The notes beneath the pieces are model-generated. The model made no database searches, had not been told where the DNA came from, and saw only the letters and a list, made by a program, of their open reading frames with translations. Below are positions 46,765 to 60,255 of a stretch of 64,000 nucleotides of DNA, piece after piece; the stretch's first letter is position 1, and each line of letters begins with the position of its first letter. The stretch comes from Mycobacterium noviomagense (GTDB lineage: Bacteria > Actinomycetota > Actinomycetes > Mycobacteriales > Mycobacteriaceae): NCBI RefSeq assembly GCF_010731635.1, contig NZ_AP022583.1, forward strand, positions 4,216,001 through 4,280,000, written 5' to 3'. The position numbers were made by a program, and so were the translations under genes.

Positions 46765-46870
46765 TGGCGCTGAACGTGCGCAGTTGCACACCGGCGACCG
46801 GCGTGTCGCGGACAGACACGCACGCTCGTGCCGGTGACGGCCCTCCGTCGAGTCCGCGTACCGTTGACCT

Positions 46871-49195
46871 GTGCCGAAGACCACCAGCGCTCAGCCGGGG
46901 CGCCTGAGCAGCCGCTTCTGGCGCCTGCTCGGCGCGAGCACGGAGAAGAACCAGAGCCGTTCGCTGTCAGAGGTCAGCGCGTCGGCGGAATACGACGAGA
47001 AGGCCGCCGGGCTCAACGACGAACAACTGCGCAAAGCGGCCGGGCTATTACGGCTCGACGACCTCGCCGAGTCCGCCGACATTCCGCAATTCCTTGCCAT
47101 CGCCCGGGAAGCCGCCGAGCGGTCCACCGGGCTGCGCCCCTTCGACGTGCAGCTGCTCGGCGCGCTGCGCATGCTCGCCGGCGACGTGATCGAAATGGCC
47201 ACCGGCGAGGGCAAAACCCTGAGCGGCGCGATCGCCGCCGCCGGGTATGCGCTGGCGGGCCGACACGTGCACGTCGTCACCATCAACGACTACCTGGCCC
47301 GCCGCGACGCCGAGTGGATGGGCCCGTTGATCGAGGCGCTGGGGTTGACGGTCGGCTGGATCACCGCGGAGTCCACCGCCGAGGAGCGGCGTAAGGCCTA
47401 TAAATGCGACGTCACCTATGCCTCGGTCAACGAGATCGGCTTCGACGTGCTGCGCGACCAGTTGGTCACCGACGTCGCCGACCTGGTGTCGCCCGATCCC
47501 GACGTCGCGCTGATCGACGAGGCCGACTCGGTGCTGGTCGACGAGGCGCTGGTGCCGTTGGTGTTGGCCGGGACCACCCATCGCGAGACTCCGCGGCTCG
47601 AGATCATCCGGCTGGTCGGCGAACTGGAGCCCGGCGACGACTACGACACCGACTCCGACAACCGCAACGTCCACCTCACCGAAGCCGGTGCCCGCAAGAT
47701 CGAGAAGGCGCTCGGCGGCATCGACTTGTACTCGGAGGAGCACGTCGGCACGACACTGACGGAAGTCAACGTCGCACTGCACGCGCATGTGCTGTTACAG
47801 CGCGACGTGCACTACATCGTGCGCGACGACGCCGTGCACCTGATCAACGCCTCCCGGGGCCGCATCGCGCAGCTGCAGCGCTGGCCGGATGGGCTGCAGG
47901 CCGCCGTCGAGGCCAAGGAAGGCATCGAGACCACCGAGACCGGCGAGGTGCTCGACACCATCACGGTGCAAGCCTTGATCAACCGCTACGAAACCGTGTG
48001 CGGGATGACCGGCACCGCGCTGGCCGCCGGGGAACAGCTGCGCCAGTTCTACAAACTCGGCGTCTCACCGATTCCGCCGAACAAGCCGAACATTCGTGAA
48101 GACGAGGCCGACCGGGTGTACATCACCGCGGCCGCCAAGAACGACGCGATCGTCGAGCACATCATCGAGGTGCATGAGACCGGACAGCCCGTGCTGATCG
48201 GCACCCGAGACGTCGCCGAGTCCGAGGAGCTGCACGAGCGGCTGCTGCGCCGCGGCGTTCCGGCGGTGGTGCTCAACGCCAAGAACGACGCCGAGGAGGC
48301 GCGGGTGATCGCCGAGGCCGGCAAGTTCGGGGTGGTCACGGTGTCCACCCAGATGGCCGGGCGCGGCACCGACATCCGGCTCGGGGGCTCCGACGAGGCC
48401 GACCACGACCGGGTCGCGGACTTGGGTGGCCTGCACGTGGTCGGCACCGGGCGACACCAGACCCAACGGCTGGACAACCAGCTGCGCGGGCGGGCCGGGC
48501 GCCAGGGCGACCCGGGTTCGTCGGTTTTCTTCGCCAGCTGGGAAGACGACGTCGTCACCGCCAACTTGGAGCGGCACAAGCTGCCGATGGCCACCGACGA
48601 CAACGGTCGCATCACCAGCCCCAAAGCGGCCGGCCTGCTCGACCACGCGCAGCGGGTCGCCGAGGGCAAGATGCTCGACGTGCACGCCAACACCTGGCGC
48701 TACAACCAGTTGACCGCCCAGCAGCGGACCATCATCGTCGAGCGGCGCAACGCGCTGCTGTCCACTGACACCGCCCGCAAGGAGCTGGCCGAGCTGTCAC
48801 CGAAGCGGTACAAGGAGCTGGCCGAGGAGCTCTCCGAAGACCGTCTGGAAAAGATCTGCCGGCTGATCATGCTCTATCACCTCGACCGCGGCTGGGCCGA
48901 TCACCTGGCCTATCTGGCCGACATCCGGGAGAGCATCCACCTGCGCGCACTGGGCCGGCAGAATCCGCTCGACGAGTTCCACCGGATGGCGGTCGACGCG
49001 TTCGCGTCGTTGGCCGCCGACGCGATCGAGGCGGCCCAGCAGACGTTCGAAACGTCACCGGCCATCGAGGACGAGCCGGGCGTGGACCTGTCCAAGCTGG
49101 CCCGGCCGACGTCGACGTGGACGTACATGGTGCGGGACAACCCGTTGGCCGACGACACGCTTTCGGCACTGAGCCTGCCGGGGGTGTTTCGGTAG
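46871..49195 (+). CDS. secA2: Accessory Sec ATPase SecA2
   Basis: 774 aa. Walker [20 protein letters not shown] motif, DEAD-like L-I-D-E-A-D-S, and G-R-A-G-R-Q-G-D in the second motor half. Shorter than SecA1 (missing the long C-terminal linker and Zn-binding tail). Rv1821 exports SodA, PknG and other proteins without classical signals. Start GTG 46871. Followed by pgsA2 at 12 bases. Confidence 0.94.
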   Translation: MPKTTSAQPGRLSSRFWRLLGASTEKNQSRSLSEVSASAEYDEKAAGLNDEQLRKAAGLLRLDDLAESADIPQFLAIAREAAERSTGLRPFDVQLLGALRMLAGDVIEMATGEGKTLSGAIAAAGYALAGRHVHVVTINDYLARRDAEWMGPLIEALGLTVGWITAESTAEERRKAYKCDVTYASVNEIGFDVLRDQLVTDVADLVSPDPDVALIDEADSVLVDEALVPLVLAGTTHRETPRLEIIRLVGELEPGDDYDTDSDNRNVHLTEAGARKIEKALGGIDLYSEEHVGTTLTEVNVALHAHVLLQRDVHYIVRDDAVHLINASRGRIAQLQRWPDGLQAAVEAKEGIETTETGEVLDTITVQALINRYETVCGMTGTALAAGEQLRQFYKLGVSPIPPNKPNIREDEADRVYITAAAKNDAIVEHIIEVHETGQPVLIGTRDVAESEELHERLLRRGVPAVVLNAKNDAEEARVIAEAGKFGVVTVSTQMAGRGTDIRLGGSDEADHDRVADLGGLHVVGTGRHQTQRLDNQLRGRAGRQGDPGSSVFFASWEDDVVTANLERHKLPMATDDNGRITSPKAAGLLDHAQRVAEGKMLDVHANTWRYNQLTAQQRTIIVERRNALLSTDTARKELAELSPKRYKELAEELSEDRLEKICRLIMLYHLDRGWADHLAYLADIRESIHLRALGRQNPLDEFHRMAVDAFASLAADAIEAAQQTFETSPAIEDEPGVDLSKLARPTSTWTYMVRDNPLADDTLSALSLPGVFR

Positions 49196-49206
49196 GGTCA
49201 CGGCTC

Positions 49207-49809
49207 ATGAGCGGCCCAGCTGCGCGCGACCGGGTGCTGACCGTACCCAACGCGCTGAGCGTTGTCCGGCTTCTGCTCATCCCGGTCTTCATCTACCTGC
49301 TATTGGTGGCGCACAGCGACGCTTGGGCGCTTGCGATCTTGATCTTCAGTGGCGCGTCGGATTGGGCCGACGGCAAGATCGCGCGGTTGTTGAACCAGGC
49401 GTCGCGGCTGGGGGAACTGCTCGACCCGGCGGTTGACCGGCTCTACATGGTGACGGTTCCGATCGTGTTCGGATTACGCGGCATCGTGCCGTGGTGGATC
49501 ATCGCTGTGTTGCTGGCGCGCGATGCGCTACTAGCCCTGGAGCTGCCGGTGCTGCGCAGCCGCGGGTTCACCGCGCTGCCCGTGCTCTACATCGGCAAGG
49601 CAGCGACTTTCGCTCTGATGTCGGCGTTCCCGCTCATCCTGCTGGGGCAGTGGAACGCACAGTGGAGTCGGGTGGTGCTGGCCTGCGGCTGGGCGTTTCT
49701 GATCTGGGGCCTGTACATGTACCTGTGGTCGTTCGTTTTGTACGTGGCTCAGATGATCCTCGTGGTCCGCCGACTGCCCAGGATGGGAGGCGAAGCGGCT
49801 CATGGCTAA
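49207..49809 (+). CDS. pgsA2: CDP-alcohol phosphatidyltransferase (PgsA2, Rv1822-like)
   Basis: 200 aa, about five helices. The family motif D-G-x2-A-R-x8-G-x3-D-x3-D is present (D-G-K-I-A-R, then G-E-L-L-D-P-A-V-D). Likely makes phosphatidylglycerolphosphate or a cardiolipin-type product at the membrane. Start ATG 49207, just past the secA2 stop. Confidence 0.92.
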   Translation: MSGPAARDRVLTVPNALSVVRLLLIPVFIYLLLVAHSDAWALAILIFSGASDWADGKIARLLNQASRLGELLDPAVDRLYMVTVPIVFGLRGIVPWWIIAVLLARDALLALELPVLRSRGFTALPVLYIGKAATFALMSAFPLILLGQWNAQWSRVVLACGWAFLIWGLYMYLWSFVLYVAQMILVVRRLPRMGGEAAHG

Positions 49810-50719
49810 CCCGACGCTGGGCGGCTATGACCCCGTCGCGGGCCGCAGCGCGCACGAGGCTGAGCGACCGCAACTGATCCCCGTGCCATCGCTGCTGCGG
49901 GCACTGCTATCGGAGCACCTGGATCCTGGCTACGCCGCGGCAGCCGCCGAACGTGCCCGCGCCACCACACCGCCAACGCGGCGCGCGCGCATGCTTGGCC
50001 GGATCTGGCAAGCGGCGGCGGCGTTACTGGTCGCCGTGGTTTTCGCGGCGGCGGTCGCGCAGGCCCGTTCGGTTGCGCCAGGCGTCAGCGCTGCTCAGCA
50101 GGTGCTGGCAGCGAGCGTCCGATCAGCCGAGGCGTCCACCAACGAGCTGACCGAGCGCCGTAACGCGCTGGCAGCGCAGGTCGACGACGTGCAGCGGCGC
50201 ACGCTGGTCGCCGACGCGCAGGGGCAGCGACTGTTGGGCAACCTCGACAAGCTGGCCTTGGCCTCGGCCAGCACGCCGGTCATCGGTCCAGGTCTGACCG
50301 TGACGGTGACCGACCCGGGTGTCAGCCCGAATCTGTCTGACGTCTCCAAACAACGGGTGGCCGGCGGCCAGCAAATCATTTTGGACCGGGATCTGCAGCT
50401 GGTGGTCAATTCGTTGTGGGCCAGTGGCGCCGAAGCTATCGCAGTGGGAGGCGTCCGGATCGGACCCAACGTCACCATCCGGCAGGCGGGCGGCGCGATC
50501 TTGGTCGACAATAATCCGGTTAGCAAGCCGTACACGATCCAGGCCATCGGACCGCCGCACGCCATGCGCGATCAGTTCGACAACAGCCCCGGCCTGCATC
50601 GGCTCCGGCTGCTGGAGGTTTCCTACGGTGTCGGTGTCAATGTCAGCGTCGGCGACGGGCTCACTTTGCCGGCGGGGGCTGTTCGGGATGTTAAGTTCGC
50701 CAAGCCGTTTGGCCCCTGA
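49802..50719 (+). CDS. DUF881 membrane protein (Rv1823-like)
   Basis: 305 aa. One hydrophobic helix near residues 70-90 ([13 protein letters not shown]), coiled-coil region, then the DUF881 domain. DUF881 proteins flank small basic protein genes in actinobacteria and are linked to division or sporulation in some. Starts inside the pgsA2 end (ATG 49802), so coupled. Confidence 0.88.
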   Translation: MANPTLGGYDPVAGRSAHEAERPQLIPVPSLLRALLSEHLDPGYAAAAAERARATTPPTRRARMLGRIWQAAAALLVAVVFAAAVAQARSVAPGVSAAQQVLAASVRSAEASTNELTERRNALAAQVDDVQRRTLVADAQGQRLLGNLDKLALASASTPVIGPGLTVTVTDPGVSPNLSDVSKQRVAGGQQIILDRDLQLVVNSLWASGAEAIAVGGVRIGPNVTIRQAGGAILVDNNPVSKPYTIQAIGPPHAMRDQFDNSPGLHRLRLLEVSYGVGVNVSVGDGLTLPAGAVRDVKFAKPFGP

Positions 50720-50784
50720 TTCGGACCGACAGGAATCGTGATGACACCAGCATCTACCACCGCCGCGGCGAAAGCCCGAGCCAG

Positions 50785-51117
50785 ATGATCGGTCTCGCGG
50801 CTCTGGTCGTCGGCATCGTGCTGGGTTTGGTCTTCCATCCCAGCGTGCCCGAGGTCATTCAGCCCTACCTGCCGATCGCCGTCGTCGCCGCGCTCGACGC
50901 GGTGTTCGGCGGATTGCGGGCCTATCTCGAGCGGATCTTCGACCCGAAGGTCTTCGTGGTGTCGTTCGTATTCAACGTGTTCGTGGCCGCGCTAATCGTC
51001 TACGTCGGCGATCAACTCGGTGTCGGAACGCAATTGTCGACCGCGATCATCGTGGTGCTGGGCATCCGCATCTTCGGCAATACCGCCGCACTTCGACGCC
51101 GGCTGTTCGGGGCTTGA
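50785..51117 (+). CDS. Small basic protein, DUF1290 (Rv1824-like)
   Basis: 110 aa, three hydrophobic helices; A-L-D-A-V-F-G-G-L-R-A-Y-L-E and G-N-T-A-A-L-R-R-R are the family hallmarks. Membrane protein of unknown function, always beside DUF881 genes. ATG 50785. Confidence 0.92.
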   Translation: MIGLAALVVGIVLGLVFHPSVPEVIQPYLPIAVVAALDAVFGGLRAYLERIFDPKVFVVSFVFNVFVAALIVYVGDQLGVGTQLSTAIIVVLGIRIFGNTAALRRRLFGA

Positions 51118-51122
51118 CGGCG

Positions 51123-51971
51123 ATGACCGATCAACCGGCAGCACGTGGCGGCGAGCAGCAACACGACTCCCACGCTGACGGAGCCGCGCCGCACGGTCGC
51201 CACGAGCTGCCGCCCGACTATCCGCGGCGAAGGTTCGGATGGTTGCGGCGATCGGATCTGGGCGGCGTATTGCGGCGTGGCCGTTCACAGTTGGTGTTCG
51301 GTGCGCTGGCGATCGTGTTGTGCTTCGTGCTGGGTGTCGCGATCGTCACCCAGGTCCGGCAGAACGAGTCCGGTGATTCGCTGGAAACCGCTCGTCCGGC
51401 TGACCTGTTGGTGTTGCTGGACTCGTTGCGGCAGCGCGAGGCGACGCTGAACACCGAAGTCACCGAACTGCAGCGCACGCTGAGCTCGTTGCAGGCATCC
51501 GGCAGCAGCAACCAGGCGGCTATCGAAAACGCGCAGGCGAGACTGGCTGCGCTGTCCATCCTGGTCGGGACGGTCGGAGCCACTGGTCCCGGTGTCAGCG
51601 TCAAGATCGACGATCCGGGACCGGGCGTCGCGCCGGAGGCGATGCTCGATGTCATCAACGAGCTGCGGGCCGCCGGCGCCGAGGCCATCGAGATCAACGA
51701 CGGGCACCAGGCGCTGCGGGTGGGCGTCGACACCTGGGTGGTCGGCGCACCTGGTGCGCTGACCATCGACGGCAAAACCCTGTCGCCGCCGTATTCGATT
51801 CTGGCCGTTGGTGATCCACCCACGCTGGCCGCGGCGATGAACATCCCCGGCGGCGCAGTAGACAGCGTCAAACGCGTGGGCGGCCGCATGTCGGTGCAAC
51901 AGTCGGACCGAGTCGACGTCACCGCCTTGCGACAACCGAAACCACACCAATACGCTCAGCCAGTCAAATAA
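51123..51971 (+). CDS. DUF881 membrane protein (Rv1825-like)
   Basis: 282 aa. A hydrophobic helix near residues 60-80 (L-V-F-G-A-L-A-I-V-L-C-F-V-L-G-V), coiled coil E-A-T-L-N-T-E-V-T-E-L-Q-R-T-L, then DUF881. ATG 51123 is preferred over TTG 51114, which would overlap the small basic protein stop. Second DUF881 paralogue of this run. Confidence 0.86.
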   Translation: MTDQPAARGGEQQHDSHADGAAPHGRHELPPDYPRRRFGWLRRSDLGGVLRRGRSQLVFGALAIVLCFVLGVAIVTQVRQNESGDSLETARPADLLVLLDSLRQREATLNTEVTELQRTLSSLQASGSSNQAAIENAQARLAALSILVGTVGATGPGVSVKIDDPGPGVAPEAMLDVINELRAAGAEAIEINDGHQALRVGVDTWVVGAPGALTIDGKTLSPPYSILAVGDPPTLAAAMNIPGGAVDSVKRVGGRMSVQQSDRVDVTALRQPKPHQYAQPVK

Positions 51972-51998
51972 GCTATATCGACCAGAACAGGATTGCTT

Positions 51999-52397
51999 GT
52001 GACCGAAATCCCGCCCGACCTGCATTACACCGCCGAGCACGAGTGGGTACGTCGCACCGGCGACAACACGGTGCGGGTGGGCATCACGGACTTCGCGCAG
52101 TCGTCGCTGGGTGATGTGGTGTTCGTCCAGCTGCCCGAAGTCGGTACAAATGTGACCGCGGGCGAATCCTTCGGCGAAGTGGAATCCACCAAGTCGGTAT
52201 CCGATCTGTATGCGCCGGTTTCGGCGAAAGTCGTTGCGGTCAACGGTGATCTGGAAGGCAGTCCCCAACTGGTGAACTCCGACCCGTACGGCGCGGGTTG
52301 GTTGCTCGATCTCGAAGCCGACGGGAGCGACGCCCTCGAACAGGAATTCGCCGCGCTGCTCGACGCCGACGCCTACCGCGGGACGCTGACCGAATGA
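51999..52397 (+). CDS. gcvH: Glycine cleavage system H protein
   Basis: 132 aa lipoyl carrier. Lipoylation Lys lies in V-E-S-T-K-S-V-S-D. It shuttles the aminomethyl group between GcvP (gcvB downstream at 55631), GcvT and dihydrolipoamide dehydrogenase. GTG 51999 fits the family length better than TTG 51993. Confidence 0.94.
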   Translation: MTEIPPDLHYTAEHEWVRRTGDNTVRVGITDFAQSSLGDVVFVQLPEVGTNVTAGESFGEVESTKSVSDLYAPVSAKVVAVNGDLEGSPQLVNSDPYGAGWLLDLEADGSDALEQEFAALLDADAYRGTLTE

Positions 52398-52617
52398 CGA
52401 TTGTTAAGGTGCCTTTCGCCAGCACGAGCCCGCGGGCGCAGATGCGGCCGTTCGACGGCCCGCGGAGCAACCTGGCATCGGGTCGGGTGATCCTGCGGTG
52501 GTGGGCACATTGGGGACCCGTGCGCGGTACGGTCAAGACAACGACGGTAAATCGGTCGGATAGCCGGCCCAGTGGGCCCGGCCAGACAGCGCCACAGCGG
52601 CCAGTGAGGAGCAGCCG

Positions 52618-53091
52618 GTGACGGAAAAGGACAACGACCAGACCTCAGACGAAGTCACGGTGGAGACGACATCGGTCTTCCGGGCCGACTTCCTCAACGA
52701 ACTGGATGCTCCCGCGCAAGCGGGCACGGAGAGTGCGGTTTCCGGCGTCGAAGGCCTGCCGGCCGGCTCGGCGTTGCTGGTCGTCAAGCGGGGCCCCAAC
52801 GCGGGCTCTCGCTTCCTGCTCGATCAACCCGTCACCTCGGCGGGCCGGCATCCCGACAGCGACATCTTCCTCGACGACGTCACCGTGAGCCGTCGGCACG
52901 CAGAATTCCGCTTGGAAAGCGACGAATTCCACGTCGTCGACGTGGGCAGCCTCAACGGCACCTACGTCAACCGTGAACCGGTCGATTCGGCGGTGTTGGC
53001 AAACGGTGACGAAGTCCAAATCGGCAAATTCCGCTTGGTGTTTCTGACCGGCCCCAAGCCCAGCGAGGACGGGGGATCGGCCAGCTCGTGA
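52618..53091 (+). CDS. garA: FHA protein GarA
   Basis: 157 aa. N-terminal E-T-T-S with Thr17/Thr18, the PknB/PknG phosphorylation site of GarA, and an FHA domain (about 55-145; G-R-H-P-D-S-D, S-R-R-H-A-E, N-G-T-Y-V-N). Regulates 2-oxoglutarate metabolism according to its phosphorylation state. GTG 52618. Overlaps the start of the next gene by four bases. The 220-base gap upstream shows no other feature. Confidence 0.95.
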   Translation: MTEKDNDQTSDEVTVETTSVFRADFLNELDAPAQAGTESAVSGVEGLPAGSALLVVKRGPNAGSRFLLDQPVTSAGRHPDSDIFLDDVTVSRRHAEFRLESDEFHVVDVGSLNGTYVNREPVDSAVLANGDEVQIGKFRLVFLTGPKPSEDGGSASS

Positions 53092-53831
53092 CCGCGCCCG
53101 AGACGCCCGCGCTGACCGGGATGTCGATCGGAGCGGTACTGGAGCTGCTACGACCGGAGTTCCCGGACATCACCATCTCCAAGATTCGGTTCCTGGAAGC
53201 CGAGGGGTTGGTGACCCCCCAGCGCGCAGCCTCGGGGTATCGCCGGTTCACTGCGTACGATTGCGCCCGGCTGCGCTTCATCCTCACCGCCCAGCGGGAC
53301 CACTATCTACCGCTGAAGGTGATCAAGGAGCAGCTGGATGCCCAGCCCGACGGTGAGCTGCCGCCTTCTGTATCGCCTTACGGCGTACCGCGTTTGGTGC
53401 CGGTAGCAGGTGCCTCACCCGCAGCCGACACGACGTCGGTGGCCCCGACCGGAGTCCGGCTGAGCCGAGAGGATCTGTTACAGCGATCAGGCGTGGACGG
53501 CGAGCTGCTCACCGCACTGCTCAAGGCGGGCGTCATCACCACCGGACCGGGCGGTTTCTTCGACGAGCACGCCATCGTCATCCTGCAATGCGCCCGGGCG
53601 CTGGCCGACTACGGCATCGAACCGCGGCATCTGCGGGCCTTCCGTTCCGCGGCTGATCGCCAATCCGACCTCATCGCGCAGATCGCCGCGCCTCTCGTCG
53701 GGGCCGGCAAAGCCGGAAAGGCCGGCGCGCGGGACCGCGCCGACGACTTGGCGCGGGAGGTGGCCGCGCTGGCGATCACCTTGCACACGGCGTTGATCAA
53801 GTCGGCCGTACGCGACGTTCTTCACCGCTGA
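53088..53831 (+). CDS. MerR-family regulator (Rv1828-like)
   Basis: 247 aa. MerR winged helix near residues 10-80 ([20 protein letters not shown]). A linker and a C-terminal domain with a second helical unit follow. Translationally coupled to garA. Target unknown. Confidence 0.9.
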   Translation: MTAPETPALTGMSIGAVLELLRPEFPDITISKIRFLEAEGLVTPQRAASGYRRFTAYDCARLRFILTAQRDHYLPLKVIKEQLDAQPDGELPPSVSPYGVPRLVPVAGASPAADTTSVAPTGVRLSREDLLQRSGVDGELLTALLKAGVITTGPGGFFDEHAIVILQCARALADYGIEPRHLRAFRSAADRQSDLIAQIAAPLVGAGKAGKAGARDRADDLAREVAALAITLHTALIKSAVRDVLHR

Positions 53832-53937
53832 GGACTAGACTTCGTTCGACGGCTTGGTGTTCGGTGGTGTGAGGTTCGCCCGACCCCGTGACACCGGGTC
53901 GGGTGGACACGGCGGCACGTGCGGAGGGCAGACACAG

Positions 53938-54432
53938 ATGGCTGAAGTTCGCGTGGTGGGCATTCGCGTCGAGCAGCCGCAGAACCAGCCGGTGCTGTTG
54001 CTGCGCGAGGCCAACGGTGACCGCTATCTGCCGATCTGGATCGGCCAGTCGGAGGCCGCTGCCATCGCTCTAGAGCAGCAGGGCGTCGAGCCGCCCCGTC
54101 CGCTGACGCACGACCTGATCCGCGATGTCATTGCCGCCCTTGGGCATTCCCTCAAGGAGGTGCGGATCGTTGACCTGCAGGAGGGCACCTTCTACGCCGA
54201 CCTGATCTTCGACCGCAACATCAAGGTCTCGGCGCGGCCCTCGGACTCGGTGGCCATCGCGCTGCGGGTGGGCGTGCCGATCTACGTCGAGGAGGCGGTG
54301 CTCGCGGAAGCGGGTTTGCTGATCCCGGACGAAAGCGACGAGGAGCCCACCAGCGCTGTGCGCGAGGACGAAGTGGAGAAGTTCAAGGAGTTCCTCGACA
54401 GCGTGTCGCCCGACGATTTCAAAGCGACCTAA
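53938..54432 (+). CDS. DUF151 / bifunctional nuclease family protein (Rv1829-like)
   Basis: 164 aa. P-V-L-L-L-R-E-A-N-G-D-R-Y-L-P-I-W-I-G and E-A-A-A-I-A-L are the DUF151 signatures; the acidic C-terminus resembles Rv1829, same length. ATG 53938 with GGAGGG upstream. Lies between two MerR genes. Confidence 0.9.
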   Translation: MAEVRVVGIRVEQPQNQPVLLLREANGDRYLPIWIGQSEAAAIALEQQGVEPPRPLTHDLIRDVIAALGHSLKEVRIVDLQEGTFYADLIFDRNIKVSARPSDSVAIALRVGVPIYVEEAVLAEAGLLIPDESDEEPTSAVREDEVEKFKEFLDSVSPDDFKAT

Positions 54433-54686
54433 TCGATCAAATGCTGCGCGCTGATCGCGGACGTCAAGCGCTGTCCGTGATGTTACGGATGCGTCTCATC
54501 TGTGACTTCGACCTCGACACGCCCCCCGGAAAGCCTCGGCCGCCCCCGATCGCGGCCATACTTTGATGGCGGCTTGATCGTGACGAGCAGCACGACAGCT
54601 TGTCGAAAAGCGTATGCTCTCAAGCACTCGGGCCTGACCAAGCGCGACTGCGGGGGCAGTCAGTGACAGCGGCGAGAGGAAGCACC

Positions 54687-55331
54687 GTGGGCGACCAACC
54701 ACGTCAAGATGAGTTAGACCTTGATTCCGGATCCGCCACGGGTGACAAGTCCGCACCGAGCCCCGAACCCGCCGCCACAGCGCCGAGCGAACCCGTGCAA
54801 CCGGGCCTGTTCCCCGACGACTCCGTGCCCGACGAACTTGTCGGCTACCGCGGGCCGAGCGCCTGCCAGATTGCTGGCATCACCTACCGCCAGCTGGACT
54901 ACTGGGCCCGCACGTCGCTGGTAGTGCCGTCGATCCGCAGCGCGGCCGGCTCCGGCAGCCAGCGGCTGTACTCGTTCAAGGACATTCTCGTTCTCAAGAT
55001 CGTCAAGCGGCTGCTCGACACCGGTATCTCGCTGCACAACATCCGGGTCGCGGTCGACCACCTGCGTCAGCGCGGCGTGCAGGATCTGGCCAACATCACC
55101 CTGTTCTCCGACGGCACGACGGTGTACGAATGCACGTCGGCCGAGGAGGTGGTCGACCTGCTGCAGGGCGGCCAGGGCGTGTTCGGCATCGCCGTGTCGG
55201 GCGCGATGCGCGAGCTGACCGGCGTGATCGCCGACTTCCCCGGCGAGCGCGCCGACGGCGGCGAGTCGATCGCCGCGCCGGAGGACGAGCTGGCGTCGCG
55301 CCGCAAGCACCGCGACCGCAAGATCGGCTAG
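54687..55331 (+). CDS. MerR-family regulator (Rv1830-like)
   Basis: 214 aa from GTG 54687 (GAGAGGAAG upstream); GTG 54663 would give 222 aa. MerR domain about residues 55-130 (I-T-Y-R-Q-L-D-Y-W-A-R-T, Q-R-L-Y-S-F-K-D). Rv1830 has been linked to cell division. The glycine riboswitch begins about 55 bases after its stop. Confidence 0.88.
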   Translation: MGDQPRQDELDLDSGSATGDKSAPSPEPAATAPSEPVQPGLFPDDSVPDELVGYRGPSACQIAGITYRQLDYWARTSLVVPSIRSAAGSGSQRLYSFKDILVLKIVKRLLDTGISLHNIRVAVDHLRQRGVQDLANITLFSDGTTVYECTSAEEVVDLLQGGQGVFGIAVSGAMRELTGVIADFPGERADGGESIAAPEDELASRRKHRDRKIG

Positions 55332-55386
55332 CTGGTCCGCGCTCATAGGCCTGAATAGCAGTCGGTAAAATCGGCTGTGCATCGAT

Positions 55387-55610
55387 CCCGCGCGGGAGAG
55401 TTCCGTGACCGCCAGCCACGGACGCCGAAGGAGCAACACCTCTCCGTCAACCTCTCAGGCACCCGGACCGCGCGGGGACACGATGCCTCTGGAAAGCGGT
55501 GACAATGTTCACCCGCCGATGGGGAAAGACATGTTGGGCTTAGCGCAGCTGTCGAATCTCTCAGGCGCCCGGCTCGGGTAGGGACAGAGGGAGAGGACCC
55601 GTAGTCCTCT
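55387..55610 (+). promoter_or_regulatory. Tandem glycine riboswitch of gcvB
   Basis: Aptamer 1 (about 55387-55485) has GGGAGAG, GCCGAAGGAGCAA and CTCTCAGGCACCCGGACCGC. Aptamer 2 (about 55488-55590) has GGAAAGCGGTGAC, GCCGATGGGGAAAG and CTCTCAGGCGCCCGG. A seven-base hairpin AGAGGAC/GTCCTCT (55592-55598 with 55604-55610) follows and could be the switch or attenuator. Glycine should activate gcvB. Confidence 0.95.
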
Positions 55611-55630
55611 GCCGATGTCAGGAGCCCGCG

Positions 55631-58477
<2,847 letters not shown>

Positions 58478-58482
58478 GCTTT

Positions 58483-59343
58483 CTATCCGAAGCGCTCGAT
58501 GATCGCCTGCGCGATACGTTCTGGCGCGTCTTCCTGGATGAAGTGCTTGGCTTTCGGTAGCTCGGCGACGACGTGATCGGGGAAAGCCGCGCGCATCCGT
58601 GGCAGGGATTGGCCGGGCGGAAACGCGGGATCCTTCATGCCCCATACCAGCACAGCGGGTTTCGAACCCAGCGTTGCGGGGACCTCGTTGGCGAGCTGCT
58701 CCAGCAATGGGCGGGCGGCCAGGATTTCCCTCGGCATCCGCGCCACCCCCAACCGGGCCTCCGGAGTGGGCTGCACTCGCCGGTAGTGCGCCATAACTTC
58801 TGGGCTTAGCCGCCGCGCTGTTCCCGCGGGAATCAGCCGCTCGACGAAGAAATTGCGCTGCAGGATCGCGTATTGCAGCGGACGGCTCGACATGACCTTG
58901 CTGAATATCTTGGCCCGTAGATCGTCGGCGGGCCAGAACCTGGTGTTGCCCAAGACGACGCCGCGCACCCGGTCTGCGCGGGCCACGTCGACGGCCATGC
59001 TGATCGGGCCGCCCCAGTCCTGTCCCATCGTCAGGTAGCCGTCCAGACCGAGGTGGTCCACCAAGTCGCCGACGGCGTCGGCGTGCTGTTCGACCGTGTA
59101 CTCGAACCCGGACGGGCGCTCCGAGAGCCCGAAACCGAGGTAGTCGGGCGCGATGCAGCGGAAGCGGTCGCGCAGCGCCACGATGATGTCGCGGTACAGG
59201 AAGCTCCACGTCGGGTTGCCGTGGCAGAACATAATCGGCGCCCCGGAGCCCTCGTCGACGTAGTGCATGCGGCCCCGCGGCCCGTCGAACCATTGCGACG
59301 CGAACGGGTACAGCTGGGGATCGGGAGTGAACTCGACAGTCAT
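58483..59343 (-). CDS. Haloalkane dehalogenase-like alpha/beta hydrolase (Rv1833c-like)
   Basis: 286 aa. Nucleophile Asp109 in G-Q-D-W-G-G-P, halide-stabilising Asn42 (H-G-N-P) and Trp110, catalytic His267 in A-K-H-F-I-Q-E-D. All the residues of a haloalkane dehalogenase are present. ATG 59343. Divergent from the lipZ-like gene 40 bases away. Confidence 0.9.
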   Translation of the reverse strand: MTVEFTPDPQLYPFASQWFDGPRGRMHYVDEGSGAPIMFCHGNPTWSFLYRDIIVALRDRFRCIAPDYLGFGLSERPSGFEYTVEQHADAVGDLVDHLGLDGYLTMGQDWGGPISMAVDVARADRVRGVVLGNTRFWPADDLRAKIFSKVMSSRPLQYAILQRNFFVERLIPAGTARRLSPEVMAHYRRVQPTPEARLGVARMPREILAARPLLEQLANEVPATLGSKPAVLVWGMKDPAFPPGQSLPRMRAAFPDHVVAELPKAKHFIQEDAPERIAQAIIERFG

Positions 59344-59383
59344 TGCGCTCCTTTGATGCCGTACAAGATGGTAAGCCCGTACT

Positions 59384-60250
59384 GTGCTTCCGCAGACTGT
59401 TCAGGACTGGCGCGACGGTGGCCGTTTTGTGTCGACGCGTGTGGGCAAGGTATTCGTCCGCTCAGGTGCAGGTGAAGGGCCGACGGTATTGCTGCTGCAC
59501 GGATTCCCTTCCAGCTCATACGATTTCCGCTCGGTGATCCCACATCTCGGGCAGCGGCCCTGGCTGACCCTGGATTTTTTGGGGTTTGGGTTGTCGGACA
59601 AGCCGCGGCCGCATCGCTACAGCCTGCTCGAGCAGGCCGACATCGTGCAGGAGGTGGTCGCGGCAACGGACACCGGTGCGGTGATGATCCTGGCCCACGA
59701 CATGGGGACGTCGGTGACCACCGAACTGCTGGCCCGCGACCTGGACGGCTCCTTGCCGTTCAACGTGCAGCGCGCCGTGCTGTCCAACGGCAGCGTGATC
59801 CTGGAGCGGGCCAGCTTGCGCCCGATCCAGAAGCTGCTGCGCGGTCCGCTCGGCCCGGTGTTGGCCCGGCTCGCGAACCGGCGCACGTTCACCCGCGGGT
59901 TCGCCCGGCTGTTCACGCCGGCGCACCCGCTCTCACGCGAGGAAGCTGCCGCCCAGTGGGCGTTGCTGTCCTACAACGGGGGACACCATATCGCGCACTT
60001 GTTGATTTCCTACCTGGACGAACGGGTGCGTTACGCCGCCCGCTGGCATGGCGCGGTGAGCGACTGGCCCCACCCGCTCGGCTTCGTATGGGGGCTCGAC
60101 GACCCGGTGGCCACCACGAATGTGCTCGACGGGTTGCGGGCACTACGCCCGGACGCTCCGGTTGTCGAGTTGGCCGGGATGGGCCACTACCCGCAGATAG
60201 AAGACCCCCCGGCTTTCACTCGGGCGGCGCTGTCCATGCTCGACAGGTAA
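59384..60250 (+). CDS. lipZ: Alpha/beta hydrolase (LipZ, Rv1834-like)
   Basis: 288 aa. Oxyanion H-G-F-P (39-42), nucleophile elbow A-H-D-M-G with Asp106, and His268 in G-M-G-H-Y-P. An Asp in place of Ser suits epoxide hydrolase or dehalogenase chemistry rather than lipase/esterase, despite the lip name. GTG 59384 gives the same length as Rv1834. Confidence 0.88.
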   Translation: MLPQTVQDWRDGGRFVSTRVGKVFVRSGAGEGPTVLLLHGFPSSSYDFRSVIPHLGQRPWLTLDFLGFGLSDKPRPHRYSLLEQADIVQEVVAATDTGAVMILAHDMGTSVTTELLARDLDGSLPFNVQRAVLSNGSVILERASLRPIQKLLRGPLGPVLARLANRRTFTRGFARLFTPAHPLSREEAAAQWALLSYNGGHHIAHLLISYLDERVRYAARWHGAVSDWPHPLGFVWGLDDPVATTNVLDGLRALRPDAPVVELAGMGHYPQIEDPPAFTRAALSMLDR

Positions 60251-60255
60251 GCGGC

